This document shows positions 10,968-20,423 of a DNA stretch of 24,665 nt, one piece after another. The notes beneath the pieces are model-generated. The model made no database searches. It was not told where the DNA came from and saw nothing but the letters and a program-made list of their open reading frames with translations. Numbering within the stretch: position 1 is the stretch's first letter; the number at the start of each line of letters is the position of its first letter. The stretch covers positions 1 through 24,665 of the forward strand of contig MSJI02000901.1 in assembly GCA_001931905.2 (NCBI GenBank). The letters run 5' to 3'. Position numbers and translations under genes: made by a program. Origin of the DNA: Cladosporium sp. IMV 00045. Its lineage: Eukaryota > Ascomycota > Dothideomycetes > Cladosporiales > Cladosporiaceae.

Positions 10968-12430
10968 ATGAACGTCAACAAGAAATTCGATCGCTTCAAG
11001 CAATGGGGTCGCGAGCGCATGGGCAGCGAGATCAAGACCGACTCAGGCGAGGAGTTCAAAATGCTCGAGCTTGAGATGACACTGCGACAGGAGGGTGAGT
11101 TTCCCAGCACGCCGTGTTGTACAAACGTAACGCAAGCTAACAAAAGCCCAGGCATGGAACGCCTCCAGCAGTCTTCAACCGCCTACGTGAAATCCATGGG
11201 CCGCCGCGACCAAGGCGAAGGCAAGGAAAAGCTCCTCCCTGTCGCCCACTTGGCCAATGTCCTGGTCAACCACGGCGACGACTTCGAGCCGGACTCGGAG
11301 TTTGGCCAATGCCTGAGCCAACTGGGCCGAGCGAACGAGAGAATCGCCCGCATGCAAGAAACCTACGTCGCCAATGCCACCAGCAGCTGGATCGAATCGA
11401 CCGAGCGCTCCCTGGCCCAGATGAAGGAATATCAGAAATCCAAGCAGAAGCTCGAGAGCCGCCGTCTGGCCCTGGATACCGCGCAGGTGAAGCTGCAGAA
11501 GAGCAAGAGGGAAGATTTCAGAGCTGAGGAGGAATTGCGAAATCAAAAGGCCAAATACGAAGAGAGCAGCGACGAAGTGTACAGGCGGATGTTCGACATC
11601 AAAGAGGCTGAAGCGGACAGCATTGCGGATCTCACCAGCTTCCTGGAAGCCGAACTCACATATTACGATCGATGCCGCGAAGTCCTGATGCAAATCAAGA
11701 AAGAATGGCCAGCGTACGCACTCCTAACCTCTCCTCCTCACTGAAAACCCAACACTAACAATTCCTCCAGCCAAACGCAATCCACCTCCCGCTCCGGCGC
11801 CGCCTCCCCCATCAACGGCCTCGCACGCCGCGGTCCCCGCTCCCGCTCCAACACAGCCAATTCCCTTACCGACCGCTTCAGCCGCATAATGGAAGAAGAA
11901 CCCCTCGACCCCCCAGCGAAAATAAGCTCCCGCATTCCCTCAGGCCAAAACTCGCCACGCCGCGAACTTCCCAGCTACGATTTCTCCGCCCCTCGCCCAT
12001 CCCTGCACGCTCGCAATCCGGTTTCGAAGGCCCAACCTCACTGGGCGGCGGAGGAGGAGGGCTAAGCGGCAGCACACCCCGCGACGACTCGCCCATGCGC
12101 CCTCTCAGCCGCGTGCCGACGGACTCGTCGCAAATCTCCAACATGCGCCTGAACCTCCGCGCCGTCAAGTCCAAGGACAGCGGGTACGGGGCGAACGTCT
12201 TCGACGACGCGGACAGCGAAGTGGGCGATTTCGGCAACGGCAATGGGAACGGGAATGCCGCCTACGAGCAATCTCGCTCGGGGAGCATGTCGATGGGCTC
12301 GAGCGCGCCGGACTGGGCGACGGGGAAGAAAGCCCCGCCACCTCCTCCGCCGTCGCGCGCGAAGAAGCCCCCGCCTCCGCCGCCTATGAAGCGTAGTGCG
12401 TTGAGTACGAGCGAGGTGCCGCAGTATTGA
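10968..12430 (+). CDS. BAR-domain membrane-curvature protein, frameshifted near the C-terminus
   Basis: Exons are 10968-11094, 11152-11713 and from 11771. The protein starts MNVNKKFDRFKQWGRERMG and has a ~225-residue N-BAR/endophilin-like coiled-coil region (ATSSWIESTERSLAQMKEYQ, about 130-150; YYDRCREVLMQIKKEWPA at its end). This is a common ascomycete BAR family that binds curved membranes, probably in endocytosis or eisosome/actin-patch work. The tail is Ser/Pro-rich. In exon 3 the frame stops at 12063-12065 (327 aa), but the next frame stays open from before 12000 to 12430. That frame encodes the expected tail: FEGPTSLGGGGGG, two PPPPPP runs and a final SALSTSEVPQY. The shift needs one base removed or two added relative to an intact gene. 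I found no GT-AG intron that fixes it without deleting most of the tail. It is either a sequencing error or a true frameshift. Confidence 0.88.
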
Positions 12431-13127
12431 GGTGGTGAGTGAGGACGGCGGGTTGTGCTGTGAGCTTTTGCTGAAGAGTGGGGTGGCGAGATCTCGCTTT
12501 GAGCATATTGGGGTTTTGGAGAGGTTGTGGATACCCTTCTTTTTTTTCTGTCCCACTCTCTTTTGGGCTTGCGGAGGGACAAAATGGAGTTTGGGCGGCG
12601 TATCGTGTGGGTTTATTTAGCAGGGTTGCGGACATATCGTGACAATCAAGAAAGCCGGTAGCGTTTCATTTGATCAATCACATCAATTCTTTTTCTTCTC
12701 AATCCCTGAGTTTTGTCGTAGCTGGATCCCTTGCATGGTAGCTACATAGTACATAAAATCAAAATGCTGCTGCAATTGATGATGTGCAAATGCGTTGCGA
12801 ATCCTACTGTCATAAGAAGAAAATTAAAGGAATTAACGTCAAAACGTACCGGCCTCTAAAACACTGACAATGCTGTGCCTCTTGCCGAAAAATTGTATCA
12901 TGCTCGCCGTCCACCCCAGTCATGATATCTTCGCTTGAAGAACCCAAGAATAAAAAAGAGAAAAACAGACGCCCTAAACACTCCAACACCCCAAACCAAG
13001 AGCACCATGTAGTAAAACAGACCGCCCAAATCTATTGGAAACCCCCGGTTAAAAAAAGCACACCAAAATGACCCATATAGAAAGAAGACTGCCCCAAGCC
13101 ACCTCACCCCCCTCATCGCACCCCTCC
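12431..13127. other. Convergent 3' spacer, BAR gene and GPH transporter
   Basis: The two flanking genes end toward each other here. The stretch is AT-richer than its neighbours, has T-runs after the BAR stop (12540-12548) and holds the two 3' UTRs. No gene is seen. Confidence 0.6.
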
Positions 13128-14807
13128 CTACCTCCCCAAATCCCTACACTTCCACGCCGCCCACGCCGCGCAAAACGCGCCAATGAACAAACAGACGCCA
13201 ATCCCACTCACGCCCTCGGTGCCATGGTGCTCCTCCGGTTTTGCATGCTGCGCGAGCTCGGGGCTCTTCCCCGGCTCCAAGATGCTGAAAACCAGCGTGG
13301 AAATGCCCGTGCCGACGAATTGCGGCAGGGTGGTGAAGATGTTCAGCACGCCGAGGTAGACGCCGGCCATTTCGCCTGTTGATGAGACGGTGTCGGCGGG
13401 TTCGTTGGAGTCCGTGGAGGCGTGGCGGATGTGTAGCGTTGAGGAGGCGAGTTCGAGCTCGTCGTTCTCGGCGGCGGCGAGGCGGGAGTAGGAACCGGAG
13501 GAGTTGGTGCTGGAAGAGGTGGTGGGGGATGAGAGTTTGTTGATTTCGGTGCCGATGAGGGCGAAGGAGGCCCAGCCTCCGATGGCCCAGGGGAGGCCGC
13601 AGAGGGCGACGAGGATGGTGGCGAAGTGCACGCTGCGCACCAGGGGGGCGAAGATCATGGTCGCTGTGAATGTGAGGTTGGCGAGCAGCCAGGCGACGGG
13701 GAGGGTGGGTTTCCAGGAGTTGCAGCTGGGGAATTTGTCGAGGACGCTTTCCAGGGCGCGGGGAGGGCGGGGGGTGAAGGGGGGCTTTTCTTCATCCGTT
13801 GGGTTGCGGGCTAGGTAGGGAAGGACGATGGACAGGGCGAAACTGACGAAGGAAAACACGATCAGTGCCCTGCTGCCGACGCGTCCTACGTCTGCTAGGG
13901 CGTCGTTGGAGGTGCCGGCTGGTGCGTCGTAGCGGAGGTAGATCTCGCCGACCCAGGTGCTGCTGTAGAATAGGAAGGGAAACCATCCGATCCAGCTCCA
14001 GAATTGCACCCAGCAGATGGCGGAGATGCGAGGCGGAAGCGTGCGAAGCGTCGTGTAGAGATCCTTCACCATTGCAAGCGCCGTCATGCCCTTCGATTCC
14101 TCCATCTTGCCTGCAGACACGAACACCCGCTCCTTGACAGCCCAACAAGTAGTTCCCTGCGCGCCTGCAATCGCCAGCGCGGCGATCATGCAGACCTTCT
14201 TGAACTGCGAGTCGCCGAGCAGCGTCTTGCCGAGAATCTTGGTCAGATCCAACGCACCCACCGCGTACACAAACATATGCCCCAATCCGATCATCCTGCT
14301 CGCCCAAGCGGAGCCCAACTGCTGCTTGTCCGTCGGCAGCGTATCAACGATCAAACTGCGACAAGTCGACTGGACGATATTGATGATGAAGTCCAGCAGA
14401 TAGATATCGACAACCGCCAACGCGATCGTGAACTCCCTCCTCCTCTCCTCATCTTCGACGAACATCCCGACCAAATCCCCGCACCACCCCATGACGAGCA
14501 GACAGACCACCACACCCAAGGTCCCAACGACCATGAACGGCCGTCTTCGCCCCCACCGCCCCGTCCACCGATCGCTGACCATCCCGACAACAGGCTGCAT
14601 GACGAGCCCGCTCAACGGTCCCGCCACCCACACCAGGCTCAGCATGCTCTTGCTCATGCCGAGGGAGAGGAGGAAGGGCGTGCAGTAGATCATTTCCGTT
14701 CCCCAGGCGAATTGCAGGCCGACCAGCGAGCAGGTGAGGAGAAACAGTTGGACGGGCTCCGAGGCCGAGGAAGGCCGGATGAGAGGGTGGCCGGTCCAAG
14801 TGGCCAT
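13128..14807 (-). CDS. GPH-family sucrose/alpha-glucoside H+ symporter (559 aa, no introns)
   Basis: This single-exon gene encodes a 12-helix plasma-membrane proton symporter of the glycoside-pentoside-hexuronide group, related to plant sucrose carriers and S. pombe Sut1. The ATG is at 14807. Helix 1 carries GLQFAWGTEMIYCTPFLLSLG (about 30-50). Helix 2 and the following loop carry GPLSGLVMQPVVGMVSDR and GRWGRRRPF (about 63-91), the most diagnostic family motif. A Ser/Thr-rich hydrophilic loop (about 425-465) precedes helices 11-12, and the segment NIFTTLPQFVGTGIST aligns with the helix-11 NxxxxxPQ motif of plant carriers. Likely substrates are sucrose or maltose; this is inferred from the family. 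The gene is upstream of G6PD and on the same strand, but not part of an operon. Three CreA-like sites stand upstream. Confidence 0.9.
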   Translation of the reverse strand: MATWTGHPLIRPSSASEPVQLFLLTCSLVGLQFAWGTEMIYCTPFLLSLGMSKSMLSLVWVAGPLSGLVMQPVVGMVSDRWTGRWGRRRPFMVVGTLGVVVCLLVMGWCGDLVGMFVEDEERRREFTIALAVVDIYLLDFIINIVQSTCRSLIVDTLPTDKQQLGSAWASRMIGLGHMFVYAVGALDLTKILGKTLLGDSQFKKVCMIAALAIAGAQGTTCWAVKERVFVSAGKMEESKGMTALAMVKDLYTTLRTLPPRISAICWVQFWSWIGWFPFLFYSSTWVGEIYLRYDAPAGTSNDALADVGRVGSRALIVFSFVSFALSIVLPYLARNPTDEEKPPFTPRPPRALESVLDKFPSCNSWKPTLPVAWLLANLTFTATMIFAPLVRSVHFATILVALCGLPWAIGGWASFALIGTEINKLSSPTTSSSTNSSGSYSRLAAAENDELELASSTLHIRHASTDSNEPADTVSSTGEMAGVYLGVLNIFTTLPQFVGTGISTLVFSILEPGKSPELAQHAKPEEHHGTEGVSGIGVCLFIGAFCAAWAAWKCRDLGR

Positions 14808-15542
14808 GATTGTCGTTGTTGCCGGTCGAGTCGTCGGGAAGGGAGGGATGCGGTTTCGTTGCGTTTGGTCGCGTGTGCTGGCGGGGGAGGTTCAGGTTCG
14901 CATTGCTCCTGGAGGGATGGTTCTGGCTGGCGCACGATTGTGCTGGTCGATTAAGGCGTCTTCAAGTAACGTGAACTGGATTGGGAGATCTTGCGACCAG
15001 TTCTGGCAGCGGGAATGTATATCGTGAGAGTCGATTGCGTGCAAGATGATGTCGCTGGTGGACAGTGCTTCAGCAAGAAGCCGGGGTATGAAGACGCGCG
15101 CTGGGGCTGACGTTGCCTTTTCTAAAACCATCTCGTTACACGTATGCACGTGAAGCGATAGTGAAGATCGTTTGACAATAGTAATTTCACATCAACATTT
15201 CATGTTATTTTAGGAGAAAGAAAACCATCTATGGGTCATGGAAAGCTCGTTTATCATTCGCTTTCGACATAAAATTGGTTTCTCTATGGCAGAGAAAAGA
15301 AAAAAACAACTAGGTGTAAAAAAAGAAGCCGTCCTCATAATCCCCTTAGGGCCAGGTTTCACAATGCTATTCCCCATCGTCAAATTCCCACACCTAAGTC
15401 TTCTGGCACCCCAAAGAAGCGCCGTTTCCGTCTTGATTTCGTCAAACAAGCTTGCACTTTTCGTCGCGTCGTGTTCTCTGATGACAGTGTTGTATCGGTC
15501 TGTCCCCGTCTATCATTGCATGTTACTTTTCGGCTCGCGCGT
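14808..15542. other. Spacer upstream of GPH transporter, downstream of G6PD
   Basis: This holds the GPH-transporter promoter and the 3' UTR of G6PD. It has SYGGRG matches at 14881-14886, 15081-15086 and 15101-15106, and a TGCACGTG box at 15145-15152. The part from about 15170 to 15400 is AT-rich. No gene is seen. Confidence 0.55.
15081..15106 (+). promoter_or_regulatory. Paired CreA-like sites upstream of GPH transporter
   Basis: CCGGGG (15081-15086) and CTGGGG (15101-15106) both match SYGGRG and lie 20 bp apart, about 275-300 bp upstream of the ATG at 14807. A third match, GCGGGG, is at 14881-14886. Paired sites suit CreA repression of a disaccharide carrier. SYGGRG is expected about once per 256 bp over both strands, so this is only suggestive. 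Confidence 0.35.
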
Positions 15543-17353
15543 TTAAAGCTTGTTGGGGGTGTCGGTGCCGGCGCCGGGCCACTGGTAGCCGGCGGCGTCG
15601 GAGAACTTGTAGCCGTAGGATGAGACGAAGTCGTCAAGGACGGCGGGACCACGGGAGCCTGTGAGGATTGCGTTAGTGTATGATTGATTTCATGATTGAA
15701 TTTTTGTACTGTAAGCTTACCGTAGGGGTAGCCCATAGGGATGATCTCCTTGTTGTCATCAAGGTAGTGGAGGAGAGGAGTGAAGATTCTCCAAGAGGCG
15801 TCAAGCTCATCGTCACGGACAAAGTTGGAGTGGTCGCCCTTGAGCGCGTCGAGGATCAAGCTCTCGTAGGCCTCGGGGATCTTCAGGTCGGAGAAGCGCC
15901 TGCGGTAGGTGAGGTCGAGCTCGGTGACGACGGTCTGCATGCTCAGGCCGGGGAGCTTGGAGTTCATCTTGGTGTACACGCTCTCGTTGGGCTGGACACG
16001 GAGGACGAGCTCGTTGCGGGGAATGTCCTTGAAGATACCGCTGGTGACGTCCTTGTACTGGATGCGCACCTCAGTCTTCTGCTCGTTGAGAGCCTTGCCG
16101 GCCTTGAGGATGAAAGGAACACCGTCCCAGCGCTCGTTCTTGATGAAGGCAACCATGGAGGCGAAAGTGGGGCAGCGAGACTCCTTGGGGACGGTGTCGT
16201 CCTCCTTGTAGCCGGGCTTGGAGCCGTCGAGAGACTTCTCGTACTGGCCAATGATGACGTTCTTGGGCTCAATAGAGGGCATACCACGGAGAACGCGGAC
16301 CTTCTCGTCACGGATGTCCTCAGCGGAGAAAGAGATCGGGCGCTCCATTGCGAGGAGAGTGAGGACCTGGAGCAGGTGGTTCTGCATGACATCGCGGATG
16401 ATGCCGAACTCGTCGAAGTAGCCGCCACGACCTTCGGTGCCGAAAGGCTCCTTGAAGGTGATCTGAATGTTGTCGATGTGGTTCCTGTTCCAGGTGGCGC
16501 CGAAGAACTCGTTACCGAACCTGAGGATGAGGATGTTCTTGACCATCTCCTTACCAAGGTAGTGGTCAATACGGAAGATCTCCTCCTCCTTCCAGTTGGG
16601 CCTCAGGGCGCGGTCGAGCTCACGGGAAGAGGGCAGGTCCTTCCCGAAGGGCTTCTCGATAATGATGCGGGCAATGCCCTTCTTGGGGTAGGTGTTCTTC
16701 TTCAGGCGCTCGGAGACGGGAATGAAGACGGAGGGAGGAAGGGCCATGTAGAAGACGCGGTTGGTCTCGGCCTGGCCCTTCTCGAGCTCCTGCAGGTGCT
16801 TCTCGAGGTTCTGGAAGCTCTCGTCGTCGTCATACTGTCCTGACACATAGGTTGTGTTCTTGCAGAATTCCTCGAGCTGCTGCTCGATCTCGGGTGTGGG
16901 CGTCTTGATGTAGCTCTTGACGCGCTTCAGGTACTCCTGGTGGTCCATCTTGGTGCGGGCATAGCCGACGATCTTGACGCCCTGGGGGAGGTATGCATTG
17001 CGGAAGAGGCCAAAGAGGGCGGGGAAGGTCTTCTTCTTCGCAAGATCACCGGAGGCACCGAGGACAATGATGGTGGTGTTGTCCTTCAGCTCCTTGGTTC
17101 TGTGGTGGCAGAAGAGTCAGCGGCCGCTCCTCGGCGATGCGCAAAGTTGTCAACGATGACATGGCCGCGGGATAGCAAGGGAGCGCCGTCGTCGAGTAGC
17201 CCACGGTGATGAAGAAGTGTGCAGCGTGGGAAAGGCTCAACCAAGCAATCCGCCCTCAACCGCGGCCATTGCCATCACACAAACAGTGATCCAGGAAAAA
17301 ACTTACCCGGCGTTCTCGACCTCGACATCGGGGTGAATGACGGTGTCAGCCAT
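15543..17353 (-). CDS. gsdA/ZWF1: Glucose-6-phosphate 1-dehydrogenase (513 aa)
   Basis: This cytosolic enzyme oxidises glucose 6-phosphate to 6-phosphogluconolactone with NADP+, the committed and NADPH-yielding step of the oxidative pentose phosphate pathway. Exons are 17353-17307, 17099-15721 and 15658-15543, in frame for 513 residues, normal for fungi. The Rossmann motif GASGDLAKKKTFPALFGLF is at about 30-48, EKPFG at 164-168 and the catalytic signature RIDHYLGKE at 192-200 (catalytic His195 follows Asp194). The C-terminus ends PNKL. Exon 1 encodes only 16 residues (MADTVIHPDVEVENAG) and is followed by a 207-nt intron, the longest in this window. The leader strand is pyrimidine-rich upstream of the ATG. 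A TGACGTC motif lies at 17565-17571. An ATG at 16948 lies inside the enzyme and is not the start. Confidence 0.98.
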
Positions 17354-18944
17354 GGTGTATGGTGTGATTAGGTAGGAATAGAAGGGATGGGTCGCAAAGA
17401 GGTGGGCTAAGAGGTAGGAAGTAGAGAGAGGGAGGAGTCAGATCGGTGGTGGTAGAGATGGTGCCGACAGTAGTACTACGGCAGCAGTGGTGGTGTTTCG
17501 CAGGATGGTTGAGAGACTCGGTCTGTAGTGGGGCAATCGCAGCAGCGCGGCAAAACAGCTCGAGTGACGTCGAACGCTTGGATCAAAATTGCGTTTCCAC
17601 TCCAGCCTCGCCGCCCTCTCGCTGTCCGAAGGGCTGGATCACGATTCACACCGCTGGTCTTTGACGGTGAGGTGGCGTGAAGCATATATCGATAGATGTT
17701 CTCATTCAACAATAATATTCGCTTTCTGTGTATACAGGTTATCTACTAGCGGTTTCTCTCCCTTCCCTCCCTCCAGACAACAACAACATGACGCGATCTG
17801 TCAGCGGTCGTATTATCTACAAAACCACCGAGTCTCACCAATCTATGATGTGGCAGAAGCCGAGGGCTCCGGCCCCATCTTCGTCCTGCTCGCCTTTGAG
17901 AATGCACCGAGCGTGGCTACCGGCCGGCGTCGGCCCTTGATTTCGACCTCGAATGTTCAAGTGATAGAAACAGTCTTCCTGCTTGCAGAAGAACGTATCT
18001 TGATTCTATGGGCTGTCCATTTACTCGGCATACGTCGAGAAATCTCGCTGGCAATTTTCCGTCTCATCTCAATGCTTCAGTCCATACATGTTATGGGCAT
18101 GTCCCTGACACGATTCTTACCAATCTTGCCGGCTAAAAAGCAGGCATCCGCCTACCGTGGAAAAATAGGTAGGTTCCTCCGAATCCAAATCAGTGGTAGG
18201 AGAAGATCTCCGCGCCCAGTCTCTTTACGCGAGACTTTGCGTAACAGTTGATTTCTTGGGCCGTTGCCAAAACATTGCTGTGCCTATTTGCCATAGGCTT
18301 CTTGCGTCTCAGACAACAGCACTACGATACTTCTGTCTCAGACTGAGACATATATTCCTGCAACGCCATGGCAACTACTCTATTCATAATGAATCGTCTA
18401 CCGCTTCGATAGCATCAACGGCTATATGCAGCACTCATCGATCCTCGGATGACTGCCTCCGAGGGTGTCGGTGACTGAGATTTTGTAAGCAAGGGACGCC
18501 TACAAGCGACTACCTTGTAATCAATTCCGTAAGCAGTCAACGTGCAGCCCTTTCATCAGGCCACGATTGCTTGGGTTGCGACTGCGGTGATACCGGGTTA
18601 GGATGTATTGCGGGCCACCGAGCTCGCAGTTACAGTAACGCCGCCGCATTGATCATGCCCAAGAGCTTGTATTTCCATCAACCCGCCACGACTTTTGTAT
18701 CTTGCACGTACTCCAAAGCATACATCTAGGGTGGTGTGCAGGTGGAAAAACGCCACTGATCAATACTGCACACCCACACACCATTCCTCAACATTTTGGA
18801 GTCAATGTTGCAAAGCAGACACCATGAGTTCAGATGATTAATGCAACTTTGACTCAACGAACATCCCGACGAAGCATCAATTATGGCATTGCGTGCTTTC
18901 CACAGTACTGCATCATCAGCCTATTAAACCGCGAAGGATTCGCA

Positions 18945-19295
18945 TTAAGCTAAAGTCAATGTGAACAATGGACTCGACGATGACTGTGCAACTAATTGGC
19001 TGTAGTGGTACAGCGTGGACTCTGTTACTATAATACAGTCATTCTCAGCTTTGATATCCCGAGAATTGAACATGTACCACTGAGATGATTTCGGTATATC
19101 TGGAACCATCTCTCCAGTGGTTAGAGTGTGCAATTCAAGCGGCTGGCCTCCGCTGTAGCACAACTTCTCGGTAGATACTGAGAAATATGCTTGACCATTG
19201 AAATTTTCACCAGGCATTTTGCCACATGACCGATAGATACACCTGGTGACTTTTGCGGAAGACTTTGGTTCATGGATAGTAGCACCTAGAGCCAT
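18945..19295 (-). CDS. Hypothetical 116-aa ORF
   Basis: The frame starts with ATG at 19295 and ends with TAA at 18945. A stop codon lies six codons upstream of the ATG, so it has no in-frame extension. The product has two to three beta-strand-like segments (QAYFSVSTEKLCYSGGQPLE, then LHTLTTGEM), faintly like one blade of a WD40-type propeller. Codon use shows no GC3 bias, unlike the neighbours. It may be a small orphan gene, a relic of a larger gene or chance. I do not recognise it. Confidence 0.2.
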   Translation of the reverse strand: MALGATIHEPKSSAKVTRCIYRSCGKMPGENFNGQAYFSVSTEKLCYSGGQPLELHTLTTGEMVPDIPKSSQWYMFNSRDIKAENDCIIVTESTLYHYSQLVAQSSSSPLFTLTLA

Positions 19296-19440
19296 AATCC
19301 AAAAGGACAATATTCAGGCTGAACGCTTGAGGCAAGATCAATGGACAGAAGTTTATACTGGCTCCGGCCAGCGAATGTCTTCACAGGATTCGAGTACCTG
19401 GCTTCCGACTTCGAATCGCCGCCCAACGAATAAGCTTGTG

Positions 19441-19446
19441 CACGTG
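19441..19446. promoter_or_regulatory. CACGTG E-box upstream of eL33
   Basis: TGCACGTGAT lies 336 bp upstream of the eL33 ATG. It has the same TGCACGTGA core as the box upstream of eS1. A Cbf1-type factor is the natural candidate binder. Function is inferred. Confidence 0.35.
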
Positions 19447-19781
19447 ATAGTCGACTACAACAGCTGCCAGTCCTCATCGAGTCAAATCCCAGACTGTCAC
19501 TCATGCTATAGCCATCCAGTGAACAAAATATATGTATTAGCATGCATCCTGAAGAAACCTGAGCGTCCTGGATGATAGTGTGCTTCATTCTCCGAAGAGG
19601 CCCCGAGAAATCTTCAAAAATCCTGGTGTGCCTTGCTGCCTTACAAAGCCGCCAAGCCCATCGCGCACACTTCGTGGATTCTCCATACTGCGAGCCCGAC
19701 GACTGCGAGAAGACGAACAGACGAACGACCACCGGCGACCTTCCGAATCAACTCTCCCTCAACCGCAGAACAGTCGTCAAG

Positions 19782-20423
19782 ATGCCGTCCGAGCAGGGTC
19801 ACAGGCTTTACGTCAAGTACGTCCGCACCGAACAATACCCCCCCACCCGAGGAGGAATGCACACCAAATCCCGAAATCTCGAATCACCAACATATGCGAC
19901 GGGGCGACATGCATGGATGGATGGGAATGGGAATGCACAATGGGAATAGAAGAAAGACAAGAGACAAATGCTAACAGGTGGTTCTTCTTCTCACTACAGG
20001 GGCAAGCACGTCTCGTTCCAGCGCTCCAAGCACGCCCTGAGGCAGAACACCTCGCTCATCAAGATCGAGGGCGTCGACGACCCCAAGGCTGCCACCTTCT
20101 ACAACGGCAAGCGCATTGCCTACGTCTACCGTGGCAAGAAGGAGATCCGCGGCACCAAGATCCGCGTCATCTGGGGCAAGGTCACCCGCCCTCACGGTAC
20201 GTTTCTCGCGCGCACATACCCTGGGAGGGGACGCATGTCATCGAGGAGGATAGACATCAAGGGATCAGAGTCGCATGGAAGGACTCAACAAGAATGGCAT
20301 GTACTGACGGACATTTTCCTCACAGGCAACTCCGGTGTCGTCCGCGCACAGTTCAAGCACAACCTCCCCCCCAAGTCCCTCGGCGCCATGGTCCGCGTCA
20401 TGCTCTACCCCAGCTCGATATAA
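19782..20423 (+). CDS. rpl33: 60S ribosomal protein eL33 (L35Ae), 109 aa
   Basis: eL33 is a small eukaryote- and archaea-type protein on the surface of the 60S subunit. Exons are 19782-19816, 20000-20196 and 20326-20423, joining in frame to 109 residues (yeast 107). The product starts [20 protein letters not shown] and ends with [15 protein letters not shown]. The middle carries the conserved [12 protein letters not shown] and [20 protein letters not shown]. Exon 1 encodes only 11 residues plus two bases. The 183-nt first intron and 129-nt second intron are long for this window. Codons in exons 2 and 3 are strongly C-ending. The start is fixed by the family's MPSE N-terminus. Confidence 0.97.

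Larger units (their letters stand above)
17354..19781. other. 2.4 kb divergent spacer, G6PD and eL33
   Basis: The first ~230 bp are purine-rich on the plus strand and represent the G6PD leader and promoter. A TGACGTC motif is at 17565-17571. Near 17745-17790 a pyrimidine tract ends in CCAG followed by ACAACAACAACATG, which opens a 50-codon frame (17788-17940). A 116-codon minus-strand ATG frame covers 18945-19295. CACGTG at 19441-19446 is probably part of the eL33 promoter. None of the frames shows a domain I recognise. 18250-18940 appears empty. Confidence 0.5.

Noticed and set aside
12021..12066. Possible 46-nt intron (GTTTCG...CTAAG) in the BAR gene
   Set aside because: Its length is in the wrong class to restore the downstream frame.
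14004..14954. 316-codon open frame on the plus strand opposite the GPH symporter
   Set aside because: Antisense shadow rich in Arg/His/Pro, explained by the GC-rich transporter codons.
15680..16843. 387-codon open frame on the plus strand opposite G6PD
   Set aside because: It is the antisense shadow of the strongly GC3-biased G6PD exon. The product is a monotonous Val/Leu/Glu/Asp mix with no domain.
16946..16948. ATG (MDHQEYLK...) as G6PD start
   Set aside because: Residues upstream in the same frame encode the essential GASGDLAKKK nucleotide-binding motif, so this ATG is internal (residue 67).
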